This document shows positions 8,474 to 16,509 of a DNA stretch of 64,000 nt, one piece after another. The notes below the pieces were generated by a model. That model did no database searches and was not told the DNA's origin. It saw only the letters and a program-made list of their open reading frames with translations. Each line of letters begins with the position of its first letter. Within the stretch, counting starts at the first letter, position 1. Source of the DNA: Aurantiochytrium sp. KH105 (taxonomy: Eukaryota > Sar > Bigyra > Thraustochytrida > Thraustochytriidae); contig BGKB01000149.1 of NCBI GenBank assembly GCA_003116975.1, forward strand, positions 1 through 64,000, in the 5' to 3' direction. Both the position numbers and the translations under genes were made by a program.

Positions 8474-9562
8474 ATGTTTGCGCCAAGGATGAGATGGTCC
8501 ATCCAGGAAAAAGACTCGGAGAGGATGATCAAGATGCTGCACGAGGAGCGCCTCGTTCAGGGGGGGCTCGAGGTTCTTGTAGAGCACATAGGAGAGGAAA
8601 GGATACGCGAGCTCTTTGATCTGAGCCGCGGGAAGCAGAGTCTCTTTCGCAAATACTGCCTGCGCGAACGGCACCCAGACAAGGTCGCAGCGAGCAGCCG
8701 CGACGCCGACCATACTTTTGATGCCACAAAGGCTGCGGTCGAGCTCATCATTGATACGCTGGGCAATGATCACTGGCCAAATTTTCTCCGATACGTTGAC
8801 TACCACGCGACGTGGCAAGAACGGTACAAGGCTTGGCTCGAACAACGTCGTCAGCGAAGGGAGAAAGGATTCCTATGGTACTCTAGACCAGCAGAAGAAA
8901 ACGAGCTGGTCCAAACTGGCGGGTTGCAAAAAGATCAGGAAGACGACGAAAATACTGTAGCATCTCAGCCTGAAATGCGGCCCATAACACGGGTGAGGCA
9001 GCAAACCGCCAGGCGCACCAACGATCCGCTCGCAGCTATTGACCCCAAAGCTGAAGATCTCTCGAACGATGATCGTCCTTCCTTGAAAAGATGCTCTCGG
9101 CGAGGTCCCAAGAGAGCATTTGCAGGTGACCTGTCACAAGTACAGCCTCGTCGGCAACGTCAACGTACTTCAGCCGCAGCATCGTCTCGCAGAGGCTCCA
9201 ATCCCCCCCAAAAGAAAGCGAGCAAGAAGAAAAAAGAACCAAGTGAGGATCCACTCGAGGTTGCGCGCGACATTGCGCAGCATGAAAAGATGGATCACAT
9301 CAATCTTACCGTCACATTTACGAGTCACAACCAGAAATGGGTCCTTCAGGGTGACGTGAGGTTTGCGTCTAGGCCAACCACCACGACGGCGGAAGGACTT
9401 TACAAGACACACGGTCCTAATATTAAGTTCACCAGAACCTTTACGTCATCAAAGGAACCAGCAGATCTACTACGTCTGATCGGGAAATTGGGCCCCAAAT
9501 TCAAGACGAAACAAAAGCATTTAGACAGACTAGAGGCGGCCTTGAGCAAGAAGTCCAGTTGA
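8474..9562 (+). CDS. Protein with divergent J-like HPD motif
   Basis: A 362-residue protein. Residues ~40-125 have helix-HPD-helix spacing like a DnaJ J-domain: FRKYCLRERHPDKVAAS with HPD at 67-69, then FDATKAAVELIIDTLG and a basic helix QERYKAWLEQRRQRREKG. If real, the HPD would stimulate an Hsp70. The middle (about 160-265) is basic and disordered with NLS-like KKASKKKKEP. The C-terminal ~85 residues (INLTVTFTSHNQKWVLQGDV ... LGPKFKTKQKHLDRLE) look folded but are unrecognised. I start at 8474; the open frame extends 5' to 8300 through Arg-rich sequence that looks non-coding. The J assignment is tentative because helix I is poorly conserved. Confidence 0.7.
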   Translation: MFAPRMRWSIQEKDSERMIKMLHEERLVQGGLEVLVEHIGEERIRELFDLSRGKQSLFRKYCLRERHPDKVAASSRDADHTFDATKAAVELIIDTLGNDHWPNFLRYVDYHATWQERYKAWLEQRRQRREKGFLWYSRPAEENELVQTGGLQKDQEDDENTVASQPEMRPITRVRQQTARRTNDPLAAIDPKAEDLSNDDRPSLKRCSRRGPKRAFAGDLSQVQPRRQRQRTSAAASSRRGSNPPQKKASKKKKEPSEDPLEVARDIAQHEKMDHINLTVTFTSHNQKWVLQGDVRFASRPTTTTAEGLYKTHGPNIKFTRTFTSSKEPADLLRLIGKLGPKFKTKQKHLDRLEAALSKKSS

Positions 9563-9572
9563 TGTCGCGAAC

Positions 9573-10136
9573 CTATCTTCGAAAGCGAGAGCTGAGCCTT
9601 TTGCAAGAACGCTGCTGCGAAGCTGCAATAGAATCGAGCTGAAAACGTGCTGTGATAGCACATCCGCGTGAACTCGAGTGAAAACCGAAAAACATGTTCA
9701 CAAACAGGTGATACGTACCATTCTTTGCAGGGAACTTTTCTTCCACATTTTCAGTTCTTATGGTGCCTTGGCGCCAGTCATTGCGCCAAACAGCAGAGAA
9801 ACACTTCAATTTCGCGCCGTGCGCCTTGATAAGATTTGCTGTGACAACACCGTTCGTAAAGAGGACCACGAAGCAGTCGTCATTACCCTCGAGTTGCCTC
9901 CCCGTGTCGTCTGCAAATAATTCTGAGCCTAAGGAGTAATTGTATCGTTGCCTGACTTTGCTAAAATGCAGCAAGTTTCTTGAGGAGCGCCCGTGCCCTC
10001 TTCTCTCGGCTTTCTGCGCATGGCAATCGACAAGATTAAGAATATGACCATCGTCGACAGCGCTACCTCGCCTCATTTCACAACTCCTTCTGCTCGCATC
10101 CAGCCCAGTCATCAGGCATGTCATCTTGCTTGTCAC
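9573..10136 (-). CDS. Possible small gene, convergent with the HPD-protein gene
   Basis: An open frame of 187 codons whose middle reads like real protein (YNYSLGSELFADDTGRQLEG; NDDCFVVLFTNGVVTANLI; SAVWRNDWRQGTIRTENVEE). A good 5' splice site (G|GTACGT) follows the codons for PAKN, and acceptors lie just before the last codons, so the gene may be spliced and its limits differ. It has no recognised family. Its 3' end is only ~10 bases from that of the convergent HPD gene. Treat as a candidate only. Confidence 0.3.
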   Translation of the reverse strand: MTSKMTCLMTGLDASRRSCEMRRGSAVDDGHILNLVDCHAQKAERRGHGRSSRNLLHFSKVRQRYNYSLGSELFADDTGRQLEGNDDCFVVLFTNGVVTANLIKAHGAKLKCFSAVWRNDWRQGTIRTENVEEKFPAKNGTYHLFVNMFFGFHSSSRGCAITARFQLDSIAASQQRSCKRLSSRFRR

Positions 10137-10600
10137 ATCGACGGGTAAGCTCCTTTAAGGATTTTTAAGTCGGGTGATTCTTCGGCGCATTTCTGCGCCG
10201 GATAATTTACGATCCGTTGACGCCAATCAAAAGTTGAACTTATCATCATTCATTCGAAAAGACAAAAAGGAAATAACGAGAAACAAACATGTGGATCACG
10301 GTTGTCCTCATCTCATGCATAGAGCCAGAGATATGCCGAGACATCCAAGTAAAGGTTAATCATACAGTTGATGCTGATGGCGGGCTTCCCCGTTTACAAC
10401 TAATAAAAAGATTGGAAAGAAAATCGGCGGCACACCTGCTCGGTCTGGGGGCGAACCTCATTGACTGACAAGCAAAGGCTGTCGGCGGACAGACATTGCG
10501 CATCCCTGCGCTCAGCGCGAGCGCTTGCACAGGCGGACGCCGTACGTGGAGCAGAGTCTCTGAGCGATAGTGGCGCTCGTGCGGCAGCCGGCCTTGGGAG
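10137..10600. other. Intergenic; no gene recognised
   Basis: AT-richer spacer upstream of the large repeat-protein gene; probable promoter and 5' UTR. Nothing else is supported. Confidence 0.45.
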
Positions 10601-13600
10601 ATGAGCTCGACTTCTGCCGAGGTCGGCGCACTCGGCATTCGAAAGGACGCCAAAAATATGTTCACCAAGGGCAAGTCCATGTGGAAAAAGACAAAATTCA
10701 AGCTTTGCGCCATCAACGAGTTTTCGGGTGCAGGTGCTGACCAGCAGCTCTGCGCGGAAACGAGCAACGAGAGCAAAGCCTCCGAGATCAGCGTCGTAGG
10801 TGGAGACAACACTGGCAAAGAACCGCCAAGACCTGTCGTCTTGCAACGGAGCATGACAAACGCCGGCTTTTGCCAGTCTCGGTCGAATCTCTTTGATCCT
10901 TCGAGCGTGGTATCCACTGGCGCAGACTCAATGTATGGCAGCGCACAAACATCCTCCTCCGCAAACAATAGCTCTTCACCAAACAAAAACATGGGCAAAA
11001 GTCCAGTTGCTCTAAAGCGTAGCATGTCAACGGGTCAGTTTGGGGCCTCTCGCGCAAACTTATTCGACGCCAGCACGGTCGTGCCGAGCGCCGCCGAGCA
11101 GCACGGCCATATCGATCCGAGCATTCCCGATTCTCCAACAAAGGAGAACAAACCCTCGTCCTGGTCAGGAAATTCACCACCAGTTGCGCTCAGCCGTGCC
11201 TTGTCTCAAAGCGCCTTTGGGTCTTCGCGCGCGAATTTGTTTGACCCAAATTCAGTCGTTCCTTCTGCCTCGGAACAAATGGGCATCATGCCGGCAAATG
11301 AGTCCGCTTCGGGCGTCAAGCGTCCGCGTACAGGCGATGTACCCGTCGTCCTGCAGCGTCATATGTCGCAGTCTCGCTTTGGAGCTTCAAGGGCCAATCT
11401 TTTCGATGCTAGCTCCGTCATCCCATCTGCAGTTGACCAAATGGGATTGCATGACGTAGTTGACGCAGACACTATTTCGAGGGACGCCGTTGCAACCAAA
11501 CCTGTTTCAAAGCCAACCAAGCTACAAAAGTCCATGTCGCACAGTGCCTTTGGCGCATCGCGCGCAAATCTCTTTGATGTGAACAGCGTCATCCCCTCTG
11601 CTGCAGACCAAATGGGAGTTGTCGGCAATGCAACGCATGCTCTCCCCCCGGAGCGCAAAGGTTCCCAAAACTCTGGCATTGTCTCATCGATCTCGAACAC
11701 ATCTACGACAAGCTCGATAAGCAAGCCAATCAAACTGCAAAAGACAATGTCGCAGAGTGCGTTTGGCGCATCACGGGCTAATCTATTTGACGCATCAAGC
11801 ATAATCCCCTCGGCTGCGGAACAGATGGGTGTTGTCGTCAATTCAACACATGCTCTTCCGCCAGAGCGCAAAGGTTCTCAGAGCTCTGGCATTGTGTCTT
11901 CTCATTCCAACACGTCTACGACAAGCTCTATTAGCAAGCCAGTCAAACTGCAAAAGTCCATGTCGCAGAGTGCATTTGGCGCCTCACGGGCGAATCTATT
12001 TGACGCAACGAGCATAATTCCCTCGGCAGCGGACCAGATGGGCGTTATTGCCAACAACACTTCTGCTCTCCCGCCATCATCCTCGGCAAAGAAGACCTCG
12101 AGTGGCTCAACGCTTTCCAAGCCCATTGCAATGGAGAAGCAGCTCTCAAAGTCGCACTTTGGTGCTTCGCGTGCGAACCTTTTTGACCCAGCAAGCTGCA
12201 TGCCTTCGGCTTCCGAGCAAATGGGTCTTTCTGCTCCCATAGCGCAGCCTTCCATTGCAGCTGCCTCGTCGAATGCAAGTCAGCCTGTTGGTCTCCGCCG
12301 AGAGATGTCCAAGAGCGCATTTGGAATGAGTCGCTCGAACCTTTTCGACCCTTGCAGCGCAATGGCAAGTGCATCGGAACAAATGGGTCTTGCAACGCCG
12401 AATGAGGCTGTTGCAAAACGTGCAGGGGCTAACAAGCACAGGACTCCGCAGTCAGGACCTATTGCGAGAGCACAGTCCGTTTCAGTCTTTCTGGAGCTTG
12501 GGACTGACGATCCGTCTCAAGATATGTTGGCGCATAGCATGTCTGCAGGTGTGAAGGACGAAAATGTCATTATGCACATTGGTGAAGAACAAGTAACCGA
12601 AGATGATCCTTTCGGTTCGCCGCCACCTGGCTTTGATCGTCAAGAGTCTGTCTCGCAGATGTTGATGAGCTTTGATCCCACGCGTAGAACAGTTCCAGTG
12701 CCAGTCGATCAAGGCAGCTCCAGCGTTGCCAGCCTCGAGGAAGACGACACGGAACATGACATTTTTGGCTCTCCAGGATTTGATCGCCAAGAATCAGTTT
12801 CACAGATGCTCTTGGACTTTACGCCTACCCAGCAAAAATACAAGAAAGACCAGATTGTACCTGGATCTTTTGATGACGATGACGATCCTTTTGCGTCTGG
12901 ACAAGTGAATCGAGGATTTGACCGCCAAGAGTCTGTCTCGCAGATGCTGTTGGACTTTACTCCTACCAAACAACAACAGCAACAACAAAGGGCAGAACAA
13001 GTTGTACCTGGATCTTTTGATGACGATGACGATCCTTTTGCCTCTGGACAAGTGAACCGAGGATTTGACCGCCAAGAGTCTGTCTCGCAGATGCTATTGG
13101 ACTTTACTCCTACCAAACAACAACAGCAACAACAAAGGGCAGAACAAGTTGTACCTGGATCCTTTGATGATGATGATGATGACGATGACCCCTTTGCATC
13201 TGGAGAGAAAAGCCGAGGATTTGATCGCCAAGAGTCTGTGTCACAAATGCTGCTAGACTTTACGCCGACCAAACAACAACAGCAGAAACAAAGGGTGGAA
13301 CAAGTTGTACCTGGATCCTTTGATGATGACGATGATGATGACGATGATCCCTTTGCGTCTGGCCAAGTGAATCGAGGATTCGACCGCCAGGAGTCTGTCT
13401 CGCAGATGCTGCTAGACTTTACGCCGACCAAACAACAACAGCAGAAACAAAGGGTGGAACAAGTTGTACCTGGATCCTTTGATGATGACGATGATAATGA
13501 CGATGATCCCTTTGCGTCTGGCCAAGTGAATCGAGGATTCGACCGCCAGGAGTCTGTCTCGCAGATGCTGCTAGACTTTACTCCCACCAAACAACAGCAA

Positions 13601-14773
13601 CAACAAGGGGCAGAACAAGTTGTACCTGGATCGTTTGATGACGATGACGATGATCCCTTTGCGTCTGGCCAAGTGAATCGAGGATTCGACCGCCAGGAGT
13701 CTGTGTCACAAATGCTGCTAGACTTCACACCTACCAATAAAATAGAGTCGAATTCTGCGACGAAACAAAAGAATGGGCATCACTGCAACGAGCCTACCTC
13801 GGTATCCTTTGTGCCAGCATCCCCAGGCTATGAAAGGCAGGAATCCGTTGCACAGATGCTTCTCGACTTTACGCCAGGAAAACCAGTGTCTGAACAGCCC
13901 CCTGTTGTCGCGGGCTCGCTTAGTGATGACGACGACGATGGTAGCGACGACACTGGTGACGACGACGACCCTTTTGCACCACCATCGAGCTCAAAGGGAT
14001 TTCAGCGGCAAGAATCTGTCTCTCAAATGCTACTTGAGATGGAACCCAAGGTTTCGCGCACCCGGAAGACAGCGCCCGTTACTGAAGAAGAAGGAGAGAA
14101 GTCTCAAACAAACGCAGGCTCTGCTACAAGCGAGACAAGTAGTTCGCATCGGCAGCCTGCATTCATTTCATCTGAAGCTGCGGTGCAAGTCTCGTTGACT
14201 GGTACAGTGGACCATGCCGCTCATCATCAAGATGCCTGGTCACAGACCTCGCAGCGACAGCTCTTGACAGCGAAATCACCCAAGAAGAAGGCCAACCATG
14301 AAGCAAAATCCTCTAGTGCTCGTCATTTGCATACGGAGAAGCAGCGACAGCAGCAACAGCAGAGCTCTTGTGGCGGGATTGGAAGGCCAATACAAGATTC
14401 GAGCGTGCTCACCAAGACGGAAGGCCTGAGTCTGAAGCTCGCGCAGCAAAAGACGGAAGGTGAGCTGCCGAGTATCGCGGGAACGTCGGTTGTTTCGCCA
14501 ACGGGTTCGGGACCGCGAGATATCATTTTTGGCGCCTCAACTGACATTGCACAGTCGCGGGAGAGTCGCATAGCCATGATGCAGGCCGGATACGAGGGCT
14601 CTCGCGCGATGAACGATCGATTCATCCCGGCCGTGCTGCGACGCCAGCTCGGACCGCAGCAGAACAAGGTTCCAAGCGAGCCACGGGCCCCGCGCAGACC
14701 CGACGCGCCCCCAGAGCTTTCTGCGAGCCGCGCGGCGGCGTCTCCGCGGGCGCGGCGACTCCGCGACTCTTGA
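10601..14773 (+). CDS. Large low-complexity protein with two short-motif repeat arrays (DPF/LLDF type)
   Basis: A 1,390-residue single-exon frame. Residues ~80-640 contain nine clear copies and one degenerate copy of a ~33-residue motif, consensus LQ(K/R)SMSQSAFGASRANLFD followed by xxSVIPSAxxQMG. From ~675 to ~1145 come ten copies of GFDRQESVSQMLLDFTP separated by polyQ and an acidic linker ending DDDDPFASG. I count eight DPF and eight LLDF cores. DPF is a known ligand for the AP-2 alpha appendage. LLDF approximates a clathrin box but lacks the final acidic residue. RQESVS and KSMS are RxxS-type phosphosites. No folded domain is seen. The C-terminus holds a short conserved-looking block (GYEGSRAMNDRFIPAVLRRQ). 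I infer an endocytic-type scaffold, unproven. Neighbouring repeats are nearly identical in DNA, so copy number is probably unstable. Confidence 0.85.
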   Translation: MSSTSAEVGALGIRKDAKNMFTKGKSMWKKTKFKLCAINEFSGAGADQQLCAETSNESKASEISVVGGDNTGKEPPRPVVLQRSMTNAGFCQSRSNLFDPSSVVSTGADSMYGSAQTSSSANNSSSPNKNMGKSPVALKRSMSTGQFGASRANLFDASTVVPSAAEQHGHIDPSIPDSPTKENKPSSWSGNSPPVALSRALSQSAFGSSRANLFDPNSVVPSASEQMGIMPANESASGVKRPRTGDVPVVLQRHMSQSRFGASRANLFDASSVIPSAVDQMGLHDVVDADTISRDAVATKPVSKPTKLQKSMSHSAFGASRANLFDVNSVIPSAADQMGVVGNATHALPPERKGSQNSGIVSSISNTSTTSSISKPIKLQKTMSQSAFGASRANLFDASSIIPSAAEQMGVVVNSTHALPPERKGSQSSGIVSSHSNTSTTSSISKPVKLQKSMSQSAFGASRANLFDATSIIPSAADQMGVIANNTSALPPSSSAKKTSSGSTLSKPIAMEKQLSKSHFGASRANLFDPASCMPSASEQMGLSAPIAQPSIAAASSNASQPVGLRREMSKSAFGMSRSNLFDPCSAMASASEQMGLATPNEAVAKRAGANKHRTPQSGPIARAQSVSVFLELGTDDPSQDMLAHSMSAGVKDENVIMHIGEEQVTEDDPFGSPPPGFDRQESVSQMLMSFDPTRRTVPVPVDQGSSSVASLEEDDTEHDIFGSPGFDRQESVSQMLLDFTPTQQKYKKDQIVPGSFDDDDDPFASGQVNRGFDRQESVSQMLLDFTPTKQQQQQQRAEQVVPGSFDDDDDPFASGQVNRGFDRQESVSQMLLDFTPTKQQQQQQRAEQVVPGSFDDDDDDDDPFASGEKSRGFDRQESVSQMLLDFTPTKQQQQKQRVEQVVPGSFDDDDDDDDDPFASGQVNRGFDRQESVSQMLLDFTPTKQQQQKQRVEQVVPGSFDDDDDNDDDPFASGQVNRGFDRQESVSQMLLDFTPTKQQQQQGAEQVVPGSFDDDDDDPFASGQVNRGFDRQESVSQMLLDFTPTNKIESNSATKQKNGHHCNEPTSVSFVPASPGYERQESVAQMLLDFTPGKPVSEQPPVVAGSLSDDDDDGSDDTGDDDDPFAPPSSSKGFQRQESVSQMLLEMEPKVSRTRKTAPVTEEEGEKSQTNAGSATSETSSSHRQPAFISSEAAVQVSLTGTVDHAAHHQDAWSQTSQRQLLTAKSPKKKANHEAKSSSARHLHTEKQRQQQQQSSCGGIGRPIQDSSVLTKTEGLSLKLAQQKTEGELPSIAGTSVVSPTGSGPRDIIFGASTDIAQSRESRIAMMQAGYEGSRAMNDRFIPAVLRRQLGPQQNKVPSEPRAPRRPDAPPELSASRAAASPRARRLRDS
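10839..12540 (+). repeat. Coding repeat array A (SMSQSAFGASRANLFD type)
   Basis: Nine clear repeats plus a degenerate tenth, with irregular spacers of about 25-60 residues. The invariant core is FGxSRxNLFD then PSAxxQMG. Copies 5-7 also share their spacers (THALPPERKGSQ), showing more recent duplication of motif plus spacer. Confidence 0.85.
12629..14060 (+). repeat. Coding repeat array B (GFDRQESVSQMLLDFTP type)
   Basis: Ten repeats of about 46-57 residues. Copies 2-7 are close to identical, differing mainly in the number of Gln and Asp codons, a sign of replication slippage. Copies 1, 8, 9 and 10 are more divergent, so the array probably grew from the middle. Confidence 0.85.
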
Positions 14774-15333
14774 TGTCCTCCTGCGTGTCAAGCTTGCTCC
14801 CCATCGCGTCCCGCCCGGCTTTCGCAAGACGCAGGCAGGCAGCAGTGGCATGGCCGCGCCTCTCTCCCGGTCGTGACGCTGCCTGCGCCGCCGGCCTCGC
14901 CGCCGTCGCCGTCGTCGCCGTCCTCGGCCGCGCCGGCGATGCGCGTTTACGATCCACGCTCTGCGGCGCCGGCGTCGCCCGGGGGGCGCGGCGCGAGTAT
15001 TTCCCCAAGTTTTGAAATTATGTTCCGTGTGTGATGAGACGAGGTTTCGAAAAGGGCCCCGGCCGCCCCAGCCTGCCCCCTCGGCGCAGAACGGCCGGAG
15101 GCACAGGCCGCCGCCAGAACCCCATCCGTCGCCCGCGCGAGCCTCGAGCCGCGACGCGACTCCGCGACGGACGCGACGGACGCGACGCCGCGACGCGACG
15201 CGACTCCGCGACGGACGCAGCTCCGGCCGCGCGCGCGCCTTGGCTGCAGCGCGGGGAGTCGAGAGAAGAGGAATTGAGGCTGGGCAGGCCAGAGCGGGTT
15301 CGGGCTCGGGTTTGAACTTGGAGCGCGAGCAAG
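14774..15333. other. GC-rich spacer, no gene recognised
   Basis: Very GC-rich with repeated CGCGACGGACG-type words at about 15160-15200. Long open frames here on both strands are Arg/Ala/Pro-rich composition artefacts. Confidence 0.45.
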
Positions 15334-16341
15334 ATGAAACCTTTTCGCCTCGTCGTGCGCGAGATCGAAGGCGAGGACAGGATGGAAGGCGCGGAGGACG
15401 ACCAGCGTGGGATACGGAGGGCGCAGGCTGAGCAGTGGCATCAGCGGCAAGAGCAGCAAGGGTTCCGCCTCCCGCCGCATCGCTTTGACCCGACGCCGAG
15501 TCGTCGTCGGGAGGATGTTGCGAGACGGGATGTCGAGCTTGGACGACAGGAAACGGAACATGAGTACCAGAGACAGCAACAGCAACAGCAGCAGCCGCAG
15601 CAGCAGCAGCAGCAAAGGGAGCAGCCACGCCAACAGCAGCAGCAGCAACAGCAGCAACAACAACAACATCGACTTCAGCAGAAACGTCGCGTGCGATTTG
15701 CTGATCGTGCAAATTCTCCAGCTCTTGATGATGATCAAGATGAAAGCCTCGTGGTGTATGCGGACCAGAACCAGAACCAGACAGCCTTGCCCAGAAGCTC
15801 GTTTGCGAGACAAGCCAACCCAGCGTTGCGAGGACTTGCGAGCGCGTCACCCATGTCGTCGCTTCGACAAGCCTTTGAGGAGCAAAGCACTCGTATCACG
15901 CAGCTGCAACGCGAGCTTCATGCAGAACGCCTGCGATCCGAACAGCTCGAGGCCGACCTCGAGGCGGCGGAACAAAAGGGCGAACGTCACCGGCAAGAAA
16001 CACAGGCACAGGCCGCGGAGCTAGGCCAGGTGCAGCGTGGACTCGTTCAAGCACAAGAAGAGAAATCATCCTTGGCAGACCGTTTCGACGATATGCAAAA
16101 AAGAGCCGTCAGTCTGCAATCAAGTCTGTGGCAAGTCAAGGACGAGAGGAAGAAGGACAAGATTGACATGACCCGCAAGTACGAGCGAGACAACGCGCTT
16201 CTCAAACACCACACAGAACTCGGTGCCCTCTTTGACGCTGCGCAGGGTAGCAGCGACACGACACTTTGCACGTGTTGGTGCCGAAAATGCTCTGGGCCGG
16301 GGAAAAGCCAAGATCGGGGACAAAGCCAGCGGGAACCATGA
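15334..16341 (+). CDS. PolyQ coiled-coil protein with RVRF motif
   Basis: A 335-residue protein. Residues ~80-118 are Gln-rich, encoded by CAG/CAA repeats. Immediately after comes KRRVRFAD, which fits the RVxF docking motif for protein phosphatase 1. Residues ~175-300 are a strong coiled coil (TRITQLQRELHAERLRSEQ; LEADLEAAEQKGERHRQE). The C-terminus contains CTCWCRKC, a small Cys cluster of unknown meaning. No named family. A PP1-targeting or cytoskeletal scaffold role is only inference from the short motif. Confidence 0.65.
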   Translation: MKPFRLVVREIEGEDRMEGAEDDQRGIRRAQAEQWHQRQEQQGFRLPPHRFDPTPSRRREDVARRDVELGRQETEHEYQRQQQQQQQPQQQQQQREQPRQQQQQQQQQQQQHRLQQKRRVRFADRANSPALDDDQDESLVVYADQNQNQTALPRSSFARQANPALRGLASASPMSSLRQAFEEQSTRITQLQRELHAERLRSEQLEADLEAAEQKGERHRQETQAQAAELGQVQRGLVQAQEEKSSLADRFDDMQKRAVSLQSSLWQVKDERKKDKIDMTRKYERDNALLKHHTELGALFDAAQGSSDTTLCTCWCRKCSGPGKSQDRGQSQREP

Positions 16342-16509
16342 AGCCATCTTTGGTTTCATCACCAAAGCACCAAGTTTGAGCACATGACATGCCAGACACA
16401 AGCTCCTCGTCCTGACATGAAAGAAAGCCTCCCGTCCCGTTTTCCATTTTCTCGCCCCCCAACGACCACCCCCCAAGAAGGAAGAAAAGAAAAGAAAAGA
16501 AAACGCGCG

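Noticed and set aside
12709..13737. A 342-codon minus-strand frame rich in Ser, Cys and Asp repeats
   Set aside because: It is the complement of the DPF/LLDF repeat array; low-complexity DNA repeats leave several frames open.
14537..15850. A 437-codon minus-strand frame
   Set aside because: Arg/Ala/Val-rich, spans two plus-strand genes and a GC-rich spacer, no motif seen.
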